Source: Lachnospiraceae bacterium (GTDB lineage Bacteria; Bacillota; Clostridia; Lachnospirales; Lachnospiraceae). From it: a stretch of 64,000 nucleotides of DNA. The notes under the pieces are model-generated. The model saw nothing but the letters and a program-made list of their open reading frames with translations, did no database searches and was not told the origin of the DNA. This document shows positions 36,641 to 45,541 of the stretch, one piece after another (the stretch's first letter is position 1; each line of letters begins with the position of its first letter). Both the position numbers and the translations under genes were made by a program. Location of the stretch: positions 6,916 through 70,915 of the forward strand of contig JABZIZ010000014.1 of assembly GCA_015258065.1 (NCBI GenBank). The letters run 5' to 3'.

Positions 36641-36901
36641 AAAATTAGCTCTCGGTCTTTCAATTCTGTAGATTGCAGGGTTTATTTTGCCGTTTTGCAA
36701 ATCTCTGCGGTTTTAACTAAGTTCATTCCTGCTCCCGGGTCTCAGCTTCTCGCAGGGCACGCTGTATGAAGGCGGTCATATTTTTTGGGGGGGGAGTAGA
36801 ATCAAAAATATAAATAATTAAACAATGAGAGTTGCGTGCTAAGGCATTTGGTACAGTAAATACTGTGGTGTATGTAAAAATCTTTCTATGGAGATTGCTG
36901 G
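36641..36901. other. Intergenic stretch with G8 run and possible minus-strand antitoxin tail
   Basis: There is no intact gene here. On the minus strand, 36779 down to 36723 encodes MTAFIQRALREAETREQE, which resembles the last helix of ribbon-helix-helix antitoxin-like proteins. Its upstream part is out of frame beyond a homopolymer of eight G on the plus strand near 36786-36793. It may be a frameshifted relic. Confidence 0.3.
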
Positions 36902-37330
36902 ATGAATATGATATTAATGCCATTCGTGCAAATATTGCTTTGGATATGGTTTCTGGGATGTACGATTACATGGCGCTTCGGGAAACGAATTCTTGTTGAA
37001 GGAATGGGAATGCAGAGCGCAGAGTTTGCCATGCTTTGCCTGTATAGCATAGGACTGATTAGCTATCATTTTTTTCAGCCTACAGGTAAATGGATTTTGT
37101 TCACAATCCTTGTGTTGTGGTTTACGATTCAGTTTTTTTGCCATTGGTATTACACTATCTTTGGTGCCTCTGAAAGAAAACTGAAAGGGTATAATGCGTG
37201 CTTTAAAGGCACGCTAAGACTCATTCCTATGAGTGACAAACGCGTGATACCGGACTTGTATCATATTGTTCTTCATATATTGATATTGTTAAACGGCATA
37301 CTTTGCTTGCTATCCGGATTTTCCGGATAG
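36902..37330 (+). CDS. Uncharacterised multi-pass membrane protein
   Basis: A 142-residue hydrophobic protein with about four membrane helices (FVQILLWIWFLGCTITW, FAMLCLYSIGLISYHFF, WILFTILVLWFTIQFFCHWY and a C-terminal VLHILILLNGILCLLSG). A conserved-looking loop holds ASERKLKGYNACFKGTLRLIP. A GGAGA lies upstream of the ATG. The last codons abut a rhuM fragment, so the natural C terminus may have been lost at a junction. No function assigned. Confidence 0.5.
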   Translation: MNMILMPFVQILLWIWFLGCTITWRFGKRILVEGMGMQSAEFAMLCLYSIGLISYHFFQPTGKWILFTILVLWFTIQFFCHWYYTIFGASERKLKGYNACFKGTLRLIPMSDKRVIPDLYHIVLHILILLNGILCLLSGFSG

Positions 37331-37455
37331 TTCAAGAGGAAGGATCTCGTCAGGTTATACATAACACTAAACATTACAACATTCAAATGATTATTGCCGT
37401 AGGCTTTAAAGTCAATTCTGACCGTGCGGTACATGGTCATACAGCAGCAATATAG
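37321..37455 (+). pseudogene. Internal fragment of a rhuM-type gene
   Basis: In frame from 37321 the DNA encodes IVQEEGSRQVIHNTKHYN followed by IQMIIAVGFKVNSDRAV before a TAG. This is the central motif of RhuM-family proteins (…VQEEGxRxVxR…HYNLDMIIAVGYRVNS…). Bases 37387-37433 match 40134-40180 of the second rhuM piece at 44 of 47 positions. Both ends of the gene are absent. Confidence 0.75.
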
Positions 37456-37472
37456 GAAACACTATTTAATTT

Positions 37473-38630
37473 ATGAAAATTCTTATAATCCCCATGGCAG
37501 CCATGGCAGAAACTTCGGGGCCTTCCTTAAGATGCAGGATTCTTACTGAGGAATTCCATAGAGCAGGACACGACGTAGCAACTTGTATGGCAGAAGATGT
37601 TAATTTTAAATGCATTAAGGGCATCCGGAATTATGCTCTTACTGTTCCCATGCCCTTTGGACTCCCGACGCCCATTGCAAAAAGGATATTCCCGATTGCG
37701 CAGAAGCTAGGCATGACATCCCGTGTAACGGTAGATAGTTTTGATCAGGTTCTCTTTATGACAGGGAACCTGGACTACCGATATCTTAAAAAGAGCGTTA
37801 CCTCTATTCGAAAAGCAATACAGGACTTTCACCCGGATTCCATTTATTCCGAGTTTAATATTTCCGCAATGATAGCGGCACAAATCGAAGCAATACTGCT
37901 GTATTGTACTGTCAGTTATCCTACGCAATATGAGTATGCCCATGACACAAGATGGTCAAAAGATTTGAATCGCTTTCTTAGGGAGATATCTTTGCCTACG
38001 GTGAACAGCGCCCTTCAACTGTTTGACCGGGCAGAACAGTTATTTTGCCCCAGTATTCGGGAACTGGAACCATTTTCTAAGGAAAATGTGCAGTACTGCG
38101 GAGCGCTGCAGGCGGCCGCTTACGAGAACGTAAGAGTCAGTCCTAAAAATAAGATTCTTGTCTATATGGGAAATGGTACAATACCGGTGAAAAAAATGCA
38201 AAGAGTTATATGTGAAGCCTTTGAGCACAGTGATTATGAGGTGTATATCGCCTCATCTTATCTCAAAAAAGAGGATAGGGAAAATGTACACATCGCCCCG
38301 CGATGGGATTTTCATACCTTACTGGAAGAGGCGGTTTTATTCATCCATCACGGAGGGCAAAACAGCATGGTGGAGGGGCTTCTGCATGGAGTGCCGCAAC
38401 TTGTTGTACCGGGAAAGGTGTTTGAAAGAAAATATAATGCGAAACGCATAGCCGAGCATCACGCAGGATTGGTGATTGAAGTTCATGAATTTACTGCCGA
38501 AACCATACGGAACAAAGCGAAGAAAATCATGGAAGAGGATACCATGATTGCATCTGCACAAGCGCTTGGAAGGAAGTTTGCAAAGGAAGGCGGAGCCGGT
38601 AAAATTATTCGAGGAATTGAGTCATTTTAA
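37473..38630 (+). CDS. UGT/MGT-type glycosyltransferase (GT-B fold)
   Basis: The 385-residue protein starts MKILIIPMAAMAETSGPSLRC, the glycine/serine-rich nucleotide fold of family GT1. Its C-terminal half carries FIHHGGQNSMVEGLLHGVPQLVVPG (about 289-313), the nucleotide-sugar-binding signature of MGT and UGT enzymes, with the conserved HGG. The ribosome site is poor (AGGAAAC, long spacing). The acceptor is unknown; relatives glycosylate lipids, macrolides or other small molecules. It stands alone between two rhuM pieces and the Fic gene. Confidence 0.8.
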   Translation: MKILIIPMAAMAETSGPSLRCRILTEEFHRAGHDVATCMAEDVNFKCIKGIRNYALTVPMPFGLPTPIAKRIFPIAQKLGMTSRVTVDSFDQVLFMTGNLDYRYLKKSVTSIRKAIQDFHPDSIYSEFNISAMIAAQIEAILLYCTVSYPTQYEYAHDTRWSKDLNRFLREISLPTVNSALQLFDRAEQLFCPSIRELEPFSKENVQYCGALQAAAYENVRVSPKNKILVYMGNGTIPVKKMQRVICEAFEHSDYEVYIASSYLKKEDRENVHIAPRWDFHTLLEEAVLFIHHGGQNSMVEGLLHGVPQLVVPGKVFERKYNAKRIAEHHAGLVIEVHEFTAETIRNKAKKIMEEDTMIASAQALGRKFAKEGGAGKIIRGIESF

Positions 38631-38776
38631 AAAATGAAATGAGTTGGCTACAATCTGTAGTCAACTGAAATTTAGGCTAGAAGAAAAGGAAAATCCATAT
38701 TGAGAAATAAAGAGCTGATATTGGAATGCTTATGGGATGATAAAACACTATTATCCCCACTACGATTAAAGTAATA

Positions 38777-38809
38777 TTTTTTGTCCAACAGATTGATTTT
38801 TCGTCCAAA
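38777..38809 (+). promoter_or_regulatory. Direct repeats upstream of the Fic gene, putative operator
   Basis: TTTTTTGTCCAA at 38777-38788 and TTTTTCGTCCAAA at 38797-38809 lie 20 bases apart, two helical turns, about 50 bases ahead of the preferred Fic start. The same box recurs after the gene (39922-39933 and, inverted, 39944-39955). Autoregulation by the winged helix of the Fic protein is inference. Confidence 0.45.
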
Positions 38810-38859
38810 TAATAGCAGAATTGGATGAGAATAAGAAACATTGGATGAAAGGAATTCTA

Positions 38860-39921
38860 ATGAGATCGTTTGATTACAGCAGACTTTATGTTAAAGCCTG
38901 GGATACAGATATTCTGAATCTGGTTGCAAAAATTCATGAGTGTAAGGGACGACAGGATTTCTTCATCCGCCAGAAGCCTGTAGAGTTGGAACGCCTAGTT
39001 GAAATCGCAAAGATACAGAGTACGGAGGCGTCCAATAAAATTGAAGGCATTGTCACAACCGGCACTCGTATGAAGCAGCTTTTTCAGGAAAAAACCACGC
39101 CAAGGAATCGAGATGAAGATGAGATTATGGGTTATCGGGATGTCCTGAATACGATTCATGAGAGTAATGAATACATTCCGATTCGGCCATCATATATCCT
39201 TCAGCTTCACCGGGATCTTGTGAAGAGGGCAGGATTTTCTTATGGCGGACGTTTTAAGAGTGTTCAAAACTATATTAATGAGACAAAGCCGGATGGGACT
39301 GTAGTCACAAGGTTTACACCAATTGCACCCTGCGACACGCCGGATGCGGTGGAAAATCTGTGCAATGCCTATGAGCAGGCCATTGCAAACGAGAAGATAG
39401 ATGCCCTGATACTTATTCCGACATTTATCTGCGACTTCCTTTGCATCCATCCGTTTAATGATGGAAACGGCAGGATGAGCAGACTGCTCACACTGCTTCT
39501 TCTATATAAGAACGGGTATAACGTTGGAAAATACATCAGTATTGAAAAGCAGATAGAGAAAACAAAAGATCGTTATTACGATACTCTCGAAGAATCCGAT
39601 ACCGGATGGCATGAAGAAGCAAATGATCCGATGCCTTTTATCAGATATATGCTTCAGGTTCTTTTGGCGTGTTATATAGAATTTGAAGATCGTGTCGGAT
39701 TAATGAATGAAAGTAGAAACGGCAGTACAGCATACGACATGGTGAAGAAGTATGCTGAAGAAAAACTTGGCAAGTTCACCGGTGCAGATGTTGTAGCTCA
39801 TTGCCCGAGTATAGGAAGGTCTTCTGTGCTGGCGGCATTGAAGAAACTTAGTGAGGAAGGCATTATAATTCGGGAAGGATCAGGCAGAAATACATTTTAC
39901 TACCGCGCAGACAGTAAATAA
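38860..39921 (+). CDS. Fic family protein with N-terminal inhibitory helix and C-terminal winged helix
   Basis: Fic enzymes transfer AMP (or related groups) from nucleotides to hydroxyl side chains. The 353-residue protein has the catalytic HPFNDGNGR at residues 197-205. An N-terminal segment TEASNKIEGI (55-64) fits the S/TxxxE(G/N) autoinhibition motif with E62 as the clamp glutamate, so it is a class II Fic. The C terminus (about 300-353; YAEEKLGKFTGADVVAH...GRSSVLAALKKLSEEGII) is a winged helix, suggesting DNA binding. The ATG at 38860 follows AAAGGA; the frame extends to a TTG at 38821. The gene is intact amid pseudogenes. The target protein is unknown. Confidence 0.92.
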   Translation: MRSFDYSRLYVKAWDTDILNLVAKIHECKGRQDFFIRQKPVELERLVEIAKIQSTEASNKIEGIVTTGTRMKQLFQEKTTPRNRDEDEIMGYRDVLNTIHESNEYIPIRPSYILQLHRDLVKRAGFSYGGRFKSVQNYINETKPDGTVVTRFTPIAPCDTPDAVENLCNAYEQAIANEKIDALILIPTFICDFLCIHPFNDGNGRMSRLLTLLLLYKNGYNVGKYISIEKQIEKTKDRYYDTLEESDTGWHEEANDPMPFIRYMLQVLLACYIEFEDRVGLMNESRNGSTAYDMVKKYAEEKLGKFTGADVVAHCPSIGRSSVLAALKKLSEEGIIIREGSGRNTFYYRADSK

Positions 39922-39955
39922 TTTTCGTCCAAAATCATGATTATTTGGACGAAAA
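39922..39955. promoter_or_regulatory. 12-bp perfect inverted repeat after the Fic gene
   Basis: TTTTCGTCCAAA at 39922-39933 is the exact reverse complement of TTTGGACGAAAA at 39944-39955, with a 10-base loop. The left arm begins right after the Fic stop codon. The box is the same as those upstream of the gene. There is no T run beyond the hairpin, so a binding site is more likely than a terminator. Confidence 0.55.
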
Positions 39956-40295
39956 TATATGGTTGACACAGAAGATGATGGCAACACTATATGACGTAGG
40001 TACGAATACAATTGATTATCATATCAAAAAGGTATTCGAAAATAGTGAACTACAGGAGGATTCAGTTATTCGAAAATTCCGAATAACTGCGCCTGATGGG
40101 AAAAGCTACAGTACAAATCATTATTCTTTGGAGATGATTATTGCCGTAGGCTTTAAAATCAATTATGACCGAGCGGTACAATTCCGGAAATGGATGAACC
40201 AAATTGCAAAGGAATATACCATTAAAGGCTGGATCGCTAAGCCAATCCGACTTCGTTATGTCGAAAATGGCTTCAGATACTGTGCACGGCGGTAA
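39945..40295 (+). pseudogene. RhuM-family fragment (N-terminal part)
   Basis: The frame encodes IWLTQKMMATLYDVGTNTID, then FRITAPDGKSYSTNHYSLEM and IIAVGFKINYDRAVQFRKW, the N-terminal domain of RhuM proteins (WLTQxQMAxLF...HYxLDMIIAVGYRVNS). The first 15-20 residues before WLTQ are replaced by the inverted repeat. About 200 C-terminal residues are gone because the frame runs into DUF262-type DNA near 40228. RhuM is common in accessory regions and often lies with restriction genes. Not functional. Confidence 0.8.
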
Positions 40296-41139
40296 TATGC
40301 TGCGGAGAGTGGTAGACTATTTCTGCCATCTTGCTGTAAAGCCGGATTTCTATCCTCAAATGGTAAAGGACAGGGATTTTGAAAACACCGAGTTTGCAGC
40401 AAAGATTCGTTGGCTGGCAAAGGACAATGAGGATATCTATGATCCGGATTATGGTGATATGCTTCGGGTTGCTTTTATGTACAGCTTTGACCGAGGCAGG
40501 CTCTCTGATCTTGTAAGCCTGCTGTCGGGAAGAGACTTCCTGACGCGAGAATATAAGGATGAAATCGTAGAGGATTCATATAACAAACTGAAAAGTGGCA
40601 TCCTGAATTAGTTTGTGCTATCAACACTGACCGGAAGGTATGTTGGATCCCCGGAATCTATAATGAGCAGAGATATACGGAATATTTCTGAGAAGGGATT
40701 TCTTCAGTTTGCGCAAGAGGCAGAGGCTTCAGCTTTGTCGGATACATTCTGGAGAGTAACACTTCCGCAGAATCTTGAGACAACATCTGTAAATAGCCCG
40801 GCTTTTAATACGTTCCTGGCGGCACAGGATTATCTGAAGAGCAGCTCCATTCTGATGAAAGGAACGATGATTTCAGACCTTATTACCATCTCCGGAGATG
40901 TTCATCATATTTTCCCGAAGGCATATCTTAAGAAGAATGGAGTAGATTCCAAGGGAAGATACAACCAGGTTGCTAATTATACATATCTCGATACACAGGT
41001 AAACAAAGCAATTAGTGACGATGCCCCTTGTATTACAAATCGCTTTGAACCCATGACAATGCAAAACATCTTGAGGTATAACAGGCGATATGATAATCTT
41101 TTAATAAGAACCAAAAGCAACAGGATGATCCGGAAATGA
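40228..41139 (+). pseudogene. DUF262/HNH (GmrSD-type) restriction protein remnant
   Basis: One frame reads LSQSDFVMSKMASDTVHGGN, KIRWLAKDNEDIYDPDYGDM and DFLTREYKDEIVEDSYNKLK. It meets a TAG at 40609 and continues in the same frame as FVLSTLTGRYVGSPESIMS and then SGDVHHIFPKAYLKKNGV, the HNH/DUF1524 nuclease motif. The N-terminal DUF262 nucleotide-binding domain (DGQQR-type) is missing, roughly 60 residues appear deleted at the stop, and the C terminus diverges after SDDAP. GmrSD-like enzymes cut modified phage DNA; this copy is dead. Family lengths are from memory. Confidence 0.75.
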
Positions 41140-41247
41140 CCTGCTGAGCAGGAAACAGAATAGAGGGTGGAACTAAAAATTGCCGGAATACGGCAATTTT
41201 TTAAGGACGATCAGTTAGAAATGTTTTACTTTTAGAAGGGATGCCAA

Positions 41248-41535
41248 ATGGAAAATAAGATCAATTTTCATCTGGGATTTACCTACAACGAGAGGCGAAG
41301 GTCTTCCTTGGTCGGGGTGGAAGGTCATATTGGGGCAGGCAAGTTTATGGTTTTATGTGGTTGCAGCGGTTGTGGGAAATCCACGCTGCTGCGCTGTATC
41401 AATCATCTCATCCCGGAATTCTATGAGGGGGAGCTCACCGGCTTTTGTAGGATCAATGGAAATGATCTCTCGGATTGCAGCATCGGGGCTGTGGGAAAAC
41501 GTCTTGATTCTGTCTGCCTGGGCACTGGACACTGA
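41248..41535 (+). pseudogene. 5' part of a duplicated ECF-type ABC ATPase, frameshifted
   Basis: Starts with a good AGAAGGGA site and carries the Walker A of the first nucleotide-binding domain (GCSGCGKSTLLRCINHLIPE, about residues 38-57). After NGNDLSDCSIGAVGKR the frame goes wrong and stops at 41535. The Q-loop, helical subdomain and clean LSGG signature that should follow are absent. The remaining ATPase continues in another frame (next entry). I infer an internal deletion of roughly 100 codons that also shifted the frame. Confidence 0.75.
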
Positions 41536-43270
41536 TGTCATTCTTATGGACGAGCCGACCGCCAACCTGGATCAAGGAGCGATAAGCAGACTTCGAGGCA
41601 TGCTGTCGGAACTCAAAGCAGAAGGCAAGACGATCGTAGTCAGTGAGCACAGGCTGTATTATTTAGCGGGGCTTGCGGATGACTATTGGTATATGGATGC
41701 AGGCAGGATGGTGAAATGCTATTCCTCACAGGAAATGCTCCGGCTGACAGAGGGGGAATTAAGGGACCGGGGACTTCGCATGCCTGAGGAGAGGGATATC
41801 AAGTTAACAGGCATTCATTTTGACGAAGACCCGGTGGAAGATGAGAGGAAAGAAGCTAAGGCGCACCATCTAACGTGTGAGAATGTGGGATACAGGTATA
41901 GCGGGGCAAAGAAGCCTACGCTAAAATCTGTGAATCTTGCACTGAAAACGGGGGAGGTGGTTGCGCTTGCCGGACCCAACGGCAACGGAAAAACCACGTT
42001 TGGCAAAGTCCTTTGCGGGATCTACCGGGCTTCCTCCGGAAAGATTGCCTTGGACGGAGTCGTTGAGAGGCGGGGAGGCTTGCAGGAGAAGAGCCTTTTT
42101 GTCATGCAGGAGGCCGAATTTCAGGTTTTTACCAACTCGGTATGGAATGAGTTGAAGTATGGGAAAAGATGCAGCCCGGATCTGGAAACAGAGATGGAGC
42201 GGATGCTGAAACAGTCTGGTTTATGGGAACTGCGGAACAGGCATCCCTTCACCTTATCCGGAGGGCAGATGCAGAAGCTTGTGTTGCTGCTGGCATATTT
42301 TTCGGAGAAACCGGTGGTTGTGTTGGATGAACCAACAGCGGGACTCGATGGCAGGTCTCTTAGAACCTGCATCCAGATGATTCATGCGATGAAGAAGGAT
42401 AAGATCGTTCTCATCATCACGCATGATATCGAGCTCATTGCGGGTGTATGCACAAGGTGCATTTGGTTAGAAGACGGACAGGTACAGGATCGTTTTATTC
42501 TTGATTCGGATGAATCCCTGCGCCGATTTCGTTTCTACCGGGAGGATCGGTTAAGGATTACAACCCGTCCACCCTTGCCTGCAAATCCGGAACGCCATTT
42601 CGATCCGCGCATCAAGCTTGTGATTGCGTTATTTTGCTGTACGACAAGCACATTTGCAGATCCTTCCCTCGTGAACGGAATGTTTTTGTCAGGGATGCTC
42701 TTAAACCTGTATGAACGGAAATATAAATCTTCTATCGGATATGGCGTGGTGTACGCAGCGCTGCTATTCGCATATCTGGCATTTCCAAATGTCGTAACAG
42801 GGCTTCTGATCAATGTGATTCCCAGATTTCTGGTCATAGGGGAGTTTGTATCGGCCATTATCAGCAATGACGGAGGAGGTCGTACCATCACGGCACTTCG
42901 CTATATGCGTATGCCGGAGAGAGCAATCATGATTTTTGCCGTGATCTTTCGGTTTGTTCCGGTGATGGAAAAAGACCTATCGCTGATGAAGCAGTCTATC
43001 CATACGAGAGGTTTTTTTAAGACGATGAGAGAAAAAATAGCAGGCTTCCCGGAGTATATGGAGATCCTCCTGGCACCCCTGATCCTCAGGGTGATTCGAA
43101 TTGCGGAATCTCTTTCTGCATCGGCAGAAACGAGAGGAATTGCATTACCCGGTCGCAGGCAGTCCTTTACGTCTCTCAAGGTCAATCGATCGGATGGGGC
43201 ACTCACCGTACTGATTGCCGCATTGATCGGTTTGGTTTTTTTTTACACGAGAATCGTCGCTCTATTCTAA
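41456..43270 (+). CDS. ECF transporter: rest of ATPase fused to EcfT-like permease
   Basis: The frame resumes at the Walker B of the first domain (DTDVILMDEPTANLD). It then holds a complete second ATPase (Walker A GPNGNGKTT, signature LSGGQMQK, Walker B VVVLDEPTAGLD). A link through HFDPRIKLVIALFC leads into an EcfT/CbiQ permease with five or so membrane helices and the coupling motif ALRYMRMPERAIMI. ATPase and permease are usually separate proteins, so this is a fusion. The frame is open to 41330; the first ATG in frame is 41456, but without the upstream half the first ATPase domain lacks its P-loop. Expression as an active importer is doubtful. Confidence 0.7.
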   Translation: MEMISRIAASGLWENVLILSAWALDTDVILMDEPTANLDQGAISRLRGMLSELKAEGKTIVVSEHRLYYLAGLADDYWYMDAGRMVKCYSSQEMLRLTEGELRDRGLRMPEERDIKLTGIHFDEDPVEDERKEAKAHHLTCENVGYRYSGAKKPTLKSVNLALKTGEVVALAGPNGNGKTTFGKVLCGIYRASSGKIALDGVVERRGGLQEKSLFVMQEAEFQVFTNSVWNELKYGKRCSPDLETEMERMLKQSGLWELRNRHPFTLSGGQMQKLVLLLAYFSEKPVVVLDEPTAGLDGRSLRTCIQMIHAMKKDKIVLIITHDIELIAGVCTRCIWLEDGQVQDRFILDSDESLRRFRFYREDRLRITTRPPLPANPERHFDPRIKLVIALFCCTTSTFADPSLVNGMFLSGMLLNLYERKYKSSIGYGVVYAALLFAYLAFPNVVTGLLINVIPRFLVIGEFVSAIISNDGGGRTITALRYMRMPERAIMIFAVIFRFVPVMEKDLSLMKQSIHTRGFFKTMREKIAGFPEYMEILLAPLILRVIRIAESLSASAETRGIALPGRRQSFTSLKVNRSDGALTVLIAALIGLVFFYTRIVALF

Positions 43271-43327
43271 GTCTTATTACAGTCGTAACCGTAGATTATC
43301 CATTTTCACTTTGGGGAGGAGACATCC

Positions 43328-43725
43328 ATGGAATCAAGCAGGCTCAAAACAAAAGATATCATCACGGTCGTTCTTTTGTCGTTAATCAACATCGTCATTT
43401 TTGCTTCAGGAACTTTTCTGTACGCAACACCGGTTACTCTGTTGCTGATGCCACTCTATTATGCCTTGTTAGAAGGGATGGTCGTATTCTCAATCGGTTT
43501 TAAAGTGCGCAAGAGAGGGGCATGCCAATGGAAATGATGAGCGTGAAGGAATCTGAAAATCTCAAATATGTGATGACGCATGCAGGGAAGTTCATCATGA
43601 GTTGGGGATGGATGGTGCTTTTGGTTGCGACGGCTCTTGTGGCATATATCGGTTCGCTTCTGGGAAAAAGAGTGGTAAGAATCATATACGGAAGGCGGAA
43701 GGGGGGGTATGAGGATGAAGACTGA
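43328..43725 (+). pseudogene. ECF S component (MptD-like) with internal deletion
   Basis: The 5' piece, starting at an ATG behind GGGGAGGAG, encodes LKTKDIITVVLLSLINIVIF and ATPVTLLLMPLYYALLEGMV, the first two helices of MptD-type S components. After KVRKRGA the sequence jumps in another frame to ESENLKYVMTHAGKFIMSWG and WMVLLVATALVAYIGSLLGK, the last helix. About 70 central residues are missing compared with family length as I recall it. The substrate-binding subunit is therefore broken, like its ATPase partner upstream. Confidence 0.7.
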
Positions 43726-45541
43726 ACAAGATTCCGGGAAGGTGTCTTCCGGGCAGAAATCCGCCTCGTTCTTTAGAGAACTGGGAGACTTCCTGCGGCC
43801 CTACCGTGGGAGATACGCATCCTCTGTCCTGATCAGTACGCTCTCTGTGTTGCTGAACGTGGGTACGTACGTATTTGCAGGAAGAATCGTCGTAGAACTC
43901 TTCGCCTCGCCGGTTGATTGGAGACTGGTGATAAGAAGGGGGATTTTCTTAGCAATATGTAAAGTGGGAAGCGGGATCGCAATGAACCTGTCTACCTGGT
44001 TGTCTCATCAGGCGGCGTATCAAACACTTGCAGATATTCGAGAGGCACTTGCCGAGAAGATGTTGAGACTTCCGCTGGGATATTTTGAAGAGAATGGAAG
44101 CGGAAGACTTAAGACCATGTTTGTGGATCACATCGAAGGGATTGAAAAGACGCTTGCCCACATGCTGCCGGAGATGACGGGGAATCTTGCGGGGCCAATC
44201 TGCCTGATGATAGGGATGTTCTTCATTAACTGGAGAGTCGCTCTGGCCATGACGATATGGATTCTACTGGGTTTTTCCGTCACCATGGGGATGATGCGAG
44301 GTTATGAACAAAAGTTTCAAGGGCAGCTAAAGGCGATGAAAGGAATGAATCAGGCCATTGTGGAGTTCGTGAACGGGATTGAAGTGATCAAGAACTTCGG
44401 GCGGACAGAAGAAAGCTACCGGAAATATAGAGAAGAGGTTCAGGGGCACGCCGATTACAATGTGGATTGGATGAGAGAAACACAGATTTATTCTTCTTTG
44501 GGGATGGCAATTGCGCCCTTCTCGATCTTTCCGGTACTGATCGCAGGGCTGGTATGCTGGAGTGAGGGTGGTCTAACGGCACCGATGTTTTTTCTGATGA
44601 TGATCTTATCATTTGGGATTTTTTCATCGCTATTGACCGCGCTCACCTATATCGATCAGGTTGCGCAGATGGGAACCTATGCGAAAGAAATTCGGGATGT
44701 ACTCGATTACCCCGAACTGAAGAGAGGAAACCAAACCGCATTCGGGAACCATGATATCGAATTTAGAGACGTCAGCTTTTCCTATGGGAAGTCTGGCTGT
44801 GATGGTTTGGGGCGTAGCATAAGGAAATCCGGTAGAAAAGCTGTGGGTCACGTCTCTTTTAACATGAAAGAAGGAAGTATGACGGCTCTTGTCGGCCCTT
44901 CCGGAGGCGGTAAATCCACTTTGGGAAAACTTCTTGCAGGATACTGGGATCCGGATGAAGGAAGCATTATGGTCGGAGGACATGACCTAAGGGATTATTC
45001 GCAGGACGCTCTAAATGCGGAAATCGCCTTCGTAGACCAGGATACTTTTTTATTTCATCAGACCATCCGGGACAATATTCGTCTGGGGAACCCGAATGCG
45101 ACCGATGAGGAAGTGGAAGAAACCGCAAAGAGAGCCGGCTGCCATGAATTTATTGCGGCGCTTCCAAACGGGTATGAGACCATGGCAGGAGCTGCGGGGG
45201 GCAGTTTGTCGGGAGGAGAGAGACAGAGAATTACCATTGCAAGAGCGATGATGAAGCAGGCGCCTGTGATGATCCTGGATGAAGCAACCTCCAGTTCGGA
45301 TCCGGAAAATGAAGCTTCCATTCAGGAAGCCTTATCTGCTGCGGCAAGAGGCAAGACCCTTCTGGTGATTGCGCACAGACTGATCACAGTGAGGCATGCA
45401 AATCAGATTGCTTACATTGAGGACGGTCATTTGAAGCAGATGGGTACACACGAAGAACTGATGCAGACGTGCGAGGAATACAGAAGGATGTGGGCGCTTT
45501 CAGAGGAAGATCGGGAGTCCGTTCCGGGAGGTGTGCTATGA
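43709..45541 (+). CDS. ABC exporter half-transporter, first subunit
   Basis: A 610-residue type IV ABC protein with six membrane helices (residues 25-325) and a C-terminal ATPase: Walker A GPSGGGKST, Q-loop VDQDTFLF, signature LSGGERQRITIARAMM, Walker B VMILDEATSSSD, with S-S-S in place of the usual A-L-D after the catalytic Glu. It overlaps the broken S component by 17 bp and the next ABC gene by 4 bp, so the two ABC proteins very likely form a heterodimer. Similar pairs beside MptD-type ECF genes occur in other Firmicutes and have been compared with YbtP/YbtQ-like transporters. The substrate is unknown. Confidence 0.9.
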   Translation: MRMKTEQDSGKVSSGQKSASFFRELGDFLRPYRGRYASSVLISTLSVLLNVGTYVFAGRIVVELFASPVDWRLVIRRGIFLAICKVGSGIAMNLSTWLSHQAAYQTLADIREALAEKMLRLPLGYFEENGSGRLKTMFVDHIEGIEKTLAHMLPEMTGNLAGPICLMIGMFFINWRVALAMTIWILLGFSVTMGMMRGYEQKFQGQLKAMKGMNQAIVEFVNGIEVIKNFGRTEESYRKYREEVQGHADYNVDWMRETQIYSSLGMAIAPFSIFPVLIAGLVCWSEGGLTAPMFFLMMILSFGIFSSLLTALTYIDQVAQMGTYAKEIRDVLDYPELKRGNQTAFGNHDIEFRDVSFSYGKSGCDGLGRSIRKSGRKAVGHVSFNMKEGSMTALVGPSGGGKSTLGKLLAGYWDPDEGSIMVGGHDLRDYSQDALNAEIAFVDQDTFLFHQTIRDNIRLGNPNATDEEVEETAKRAGCHEFIAALPNGYETMAGAAGGSLSGGERQRITIARAMMKQAPVMILDEATSSSDPENEASIQEALSAAARGKTLLVIAHRLITVRHANQIAYIEDGHLKQMGTHEELMQTCEEYRRMWALSEEDRESVPGGVL

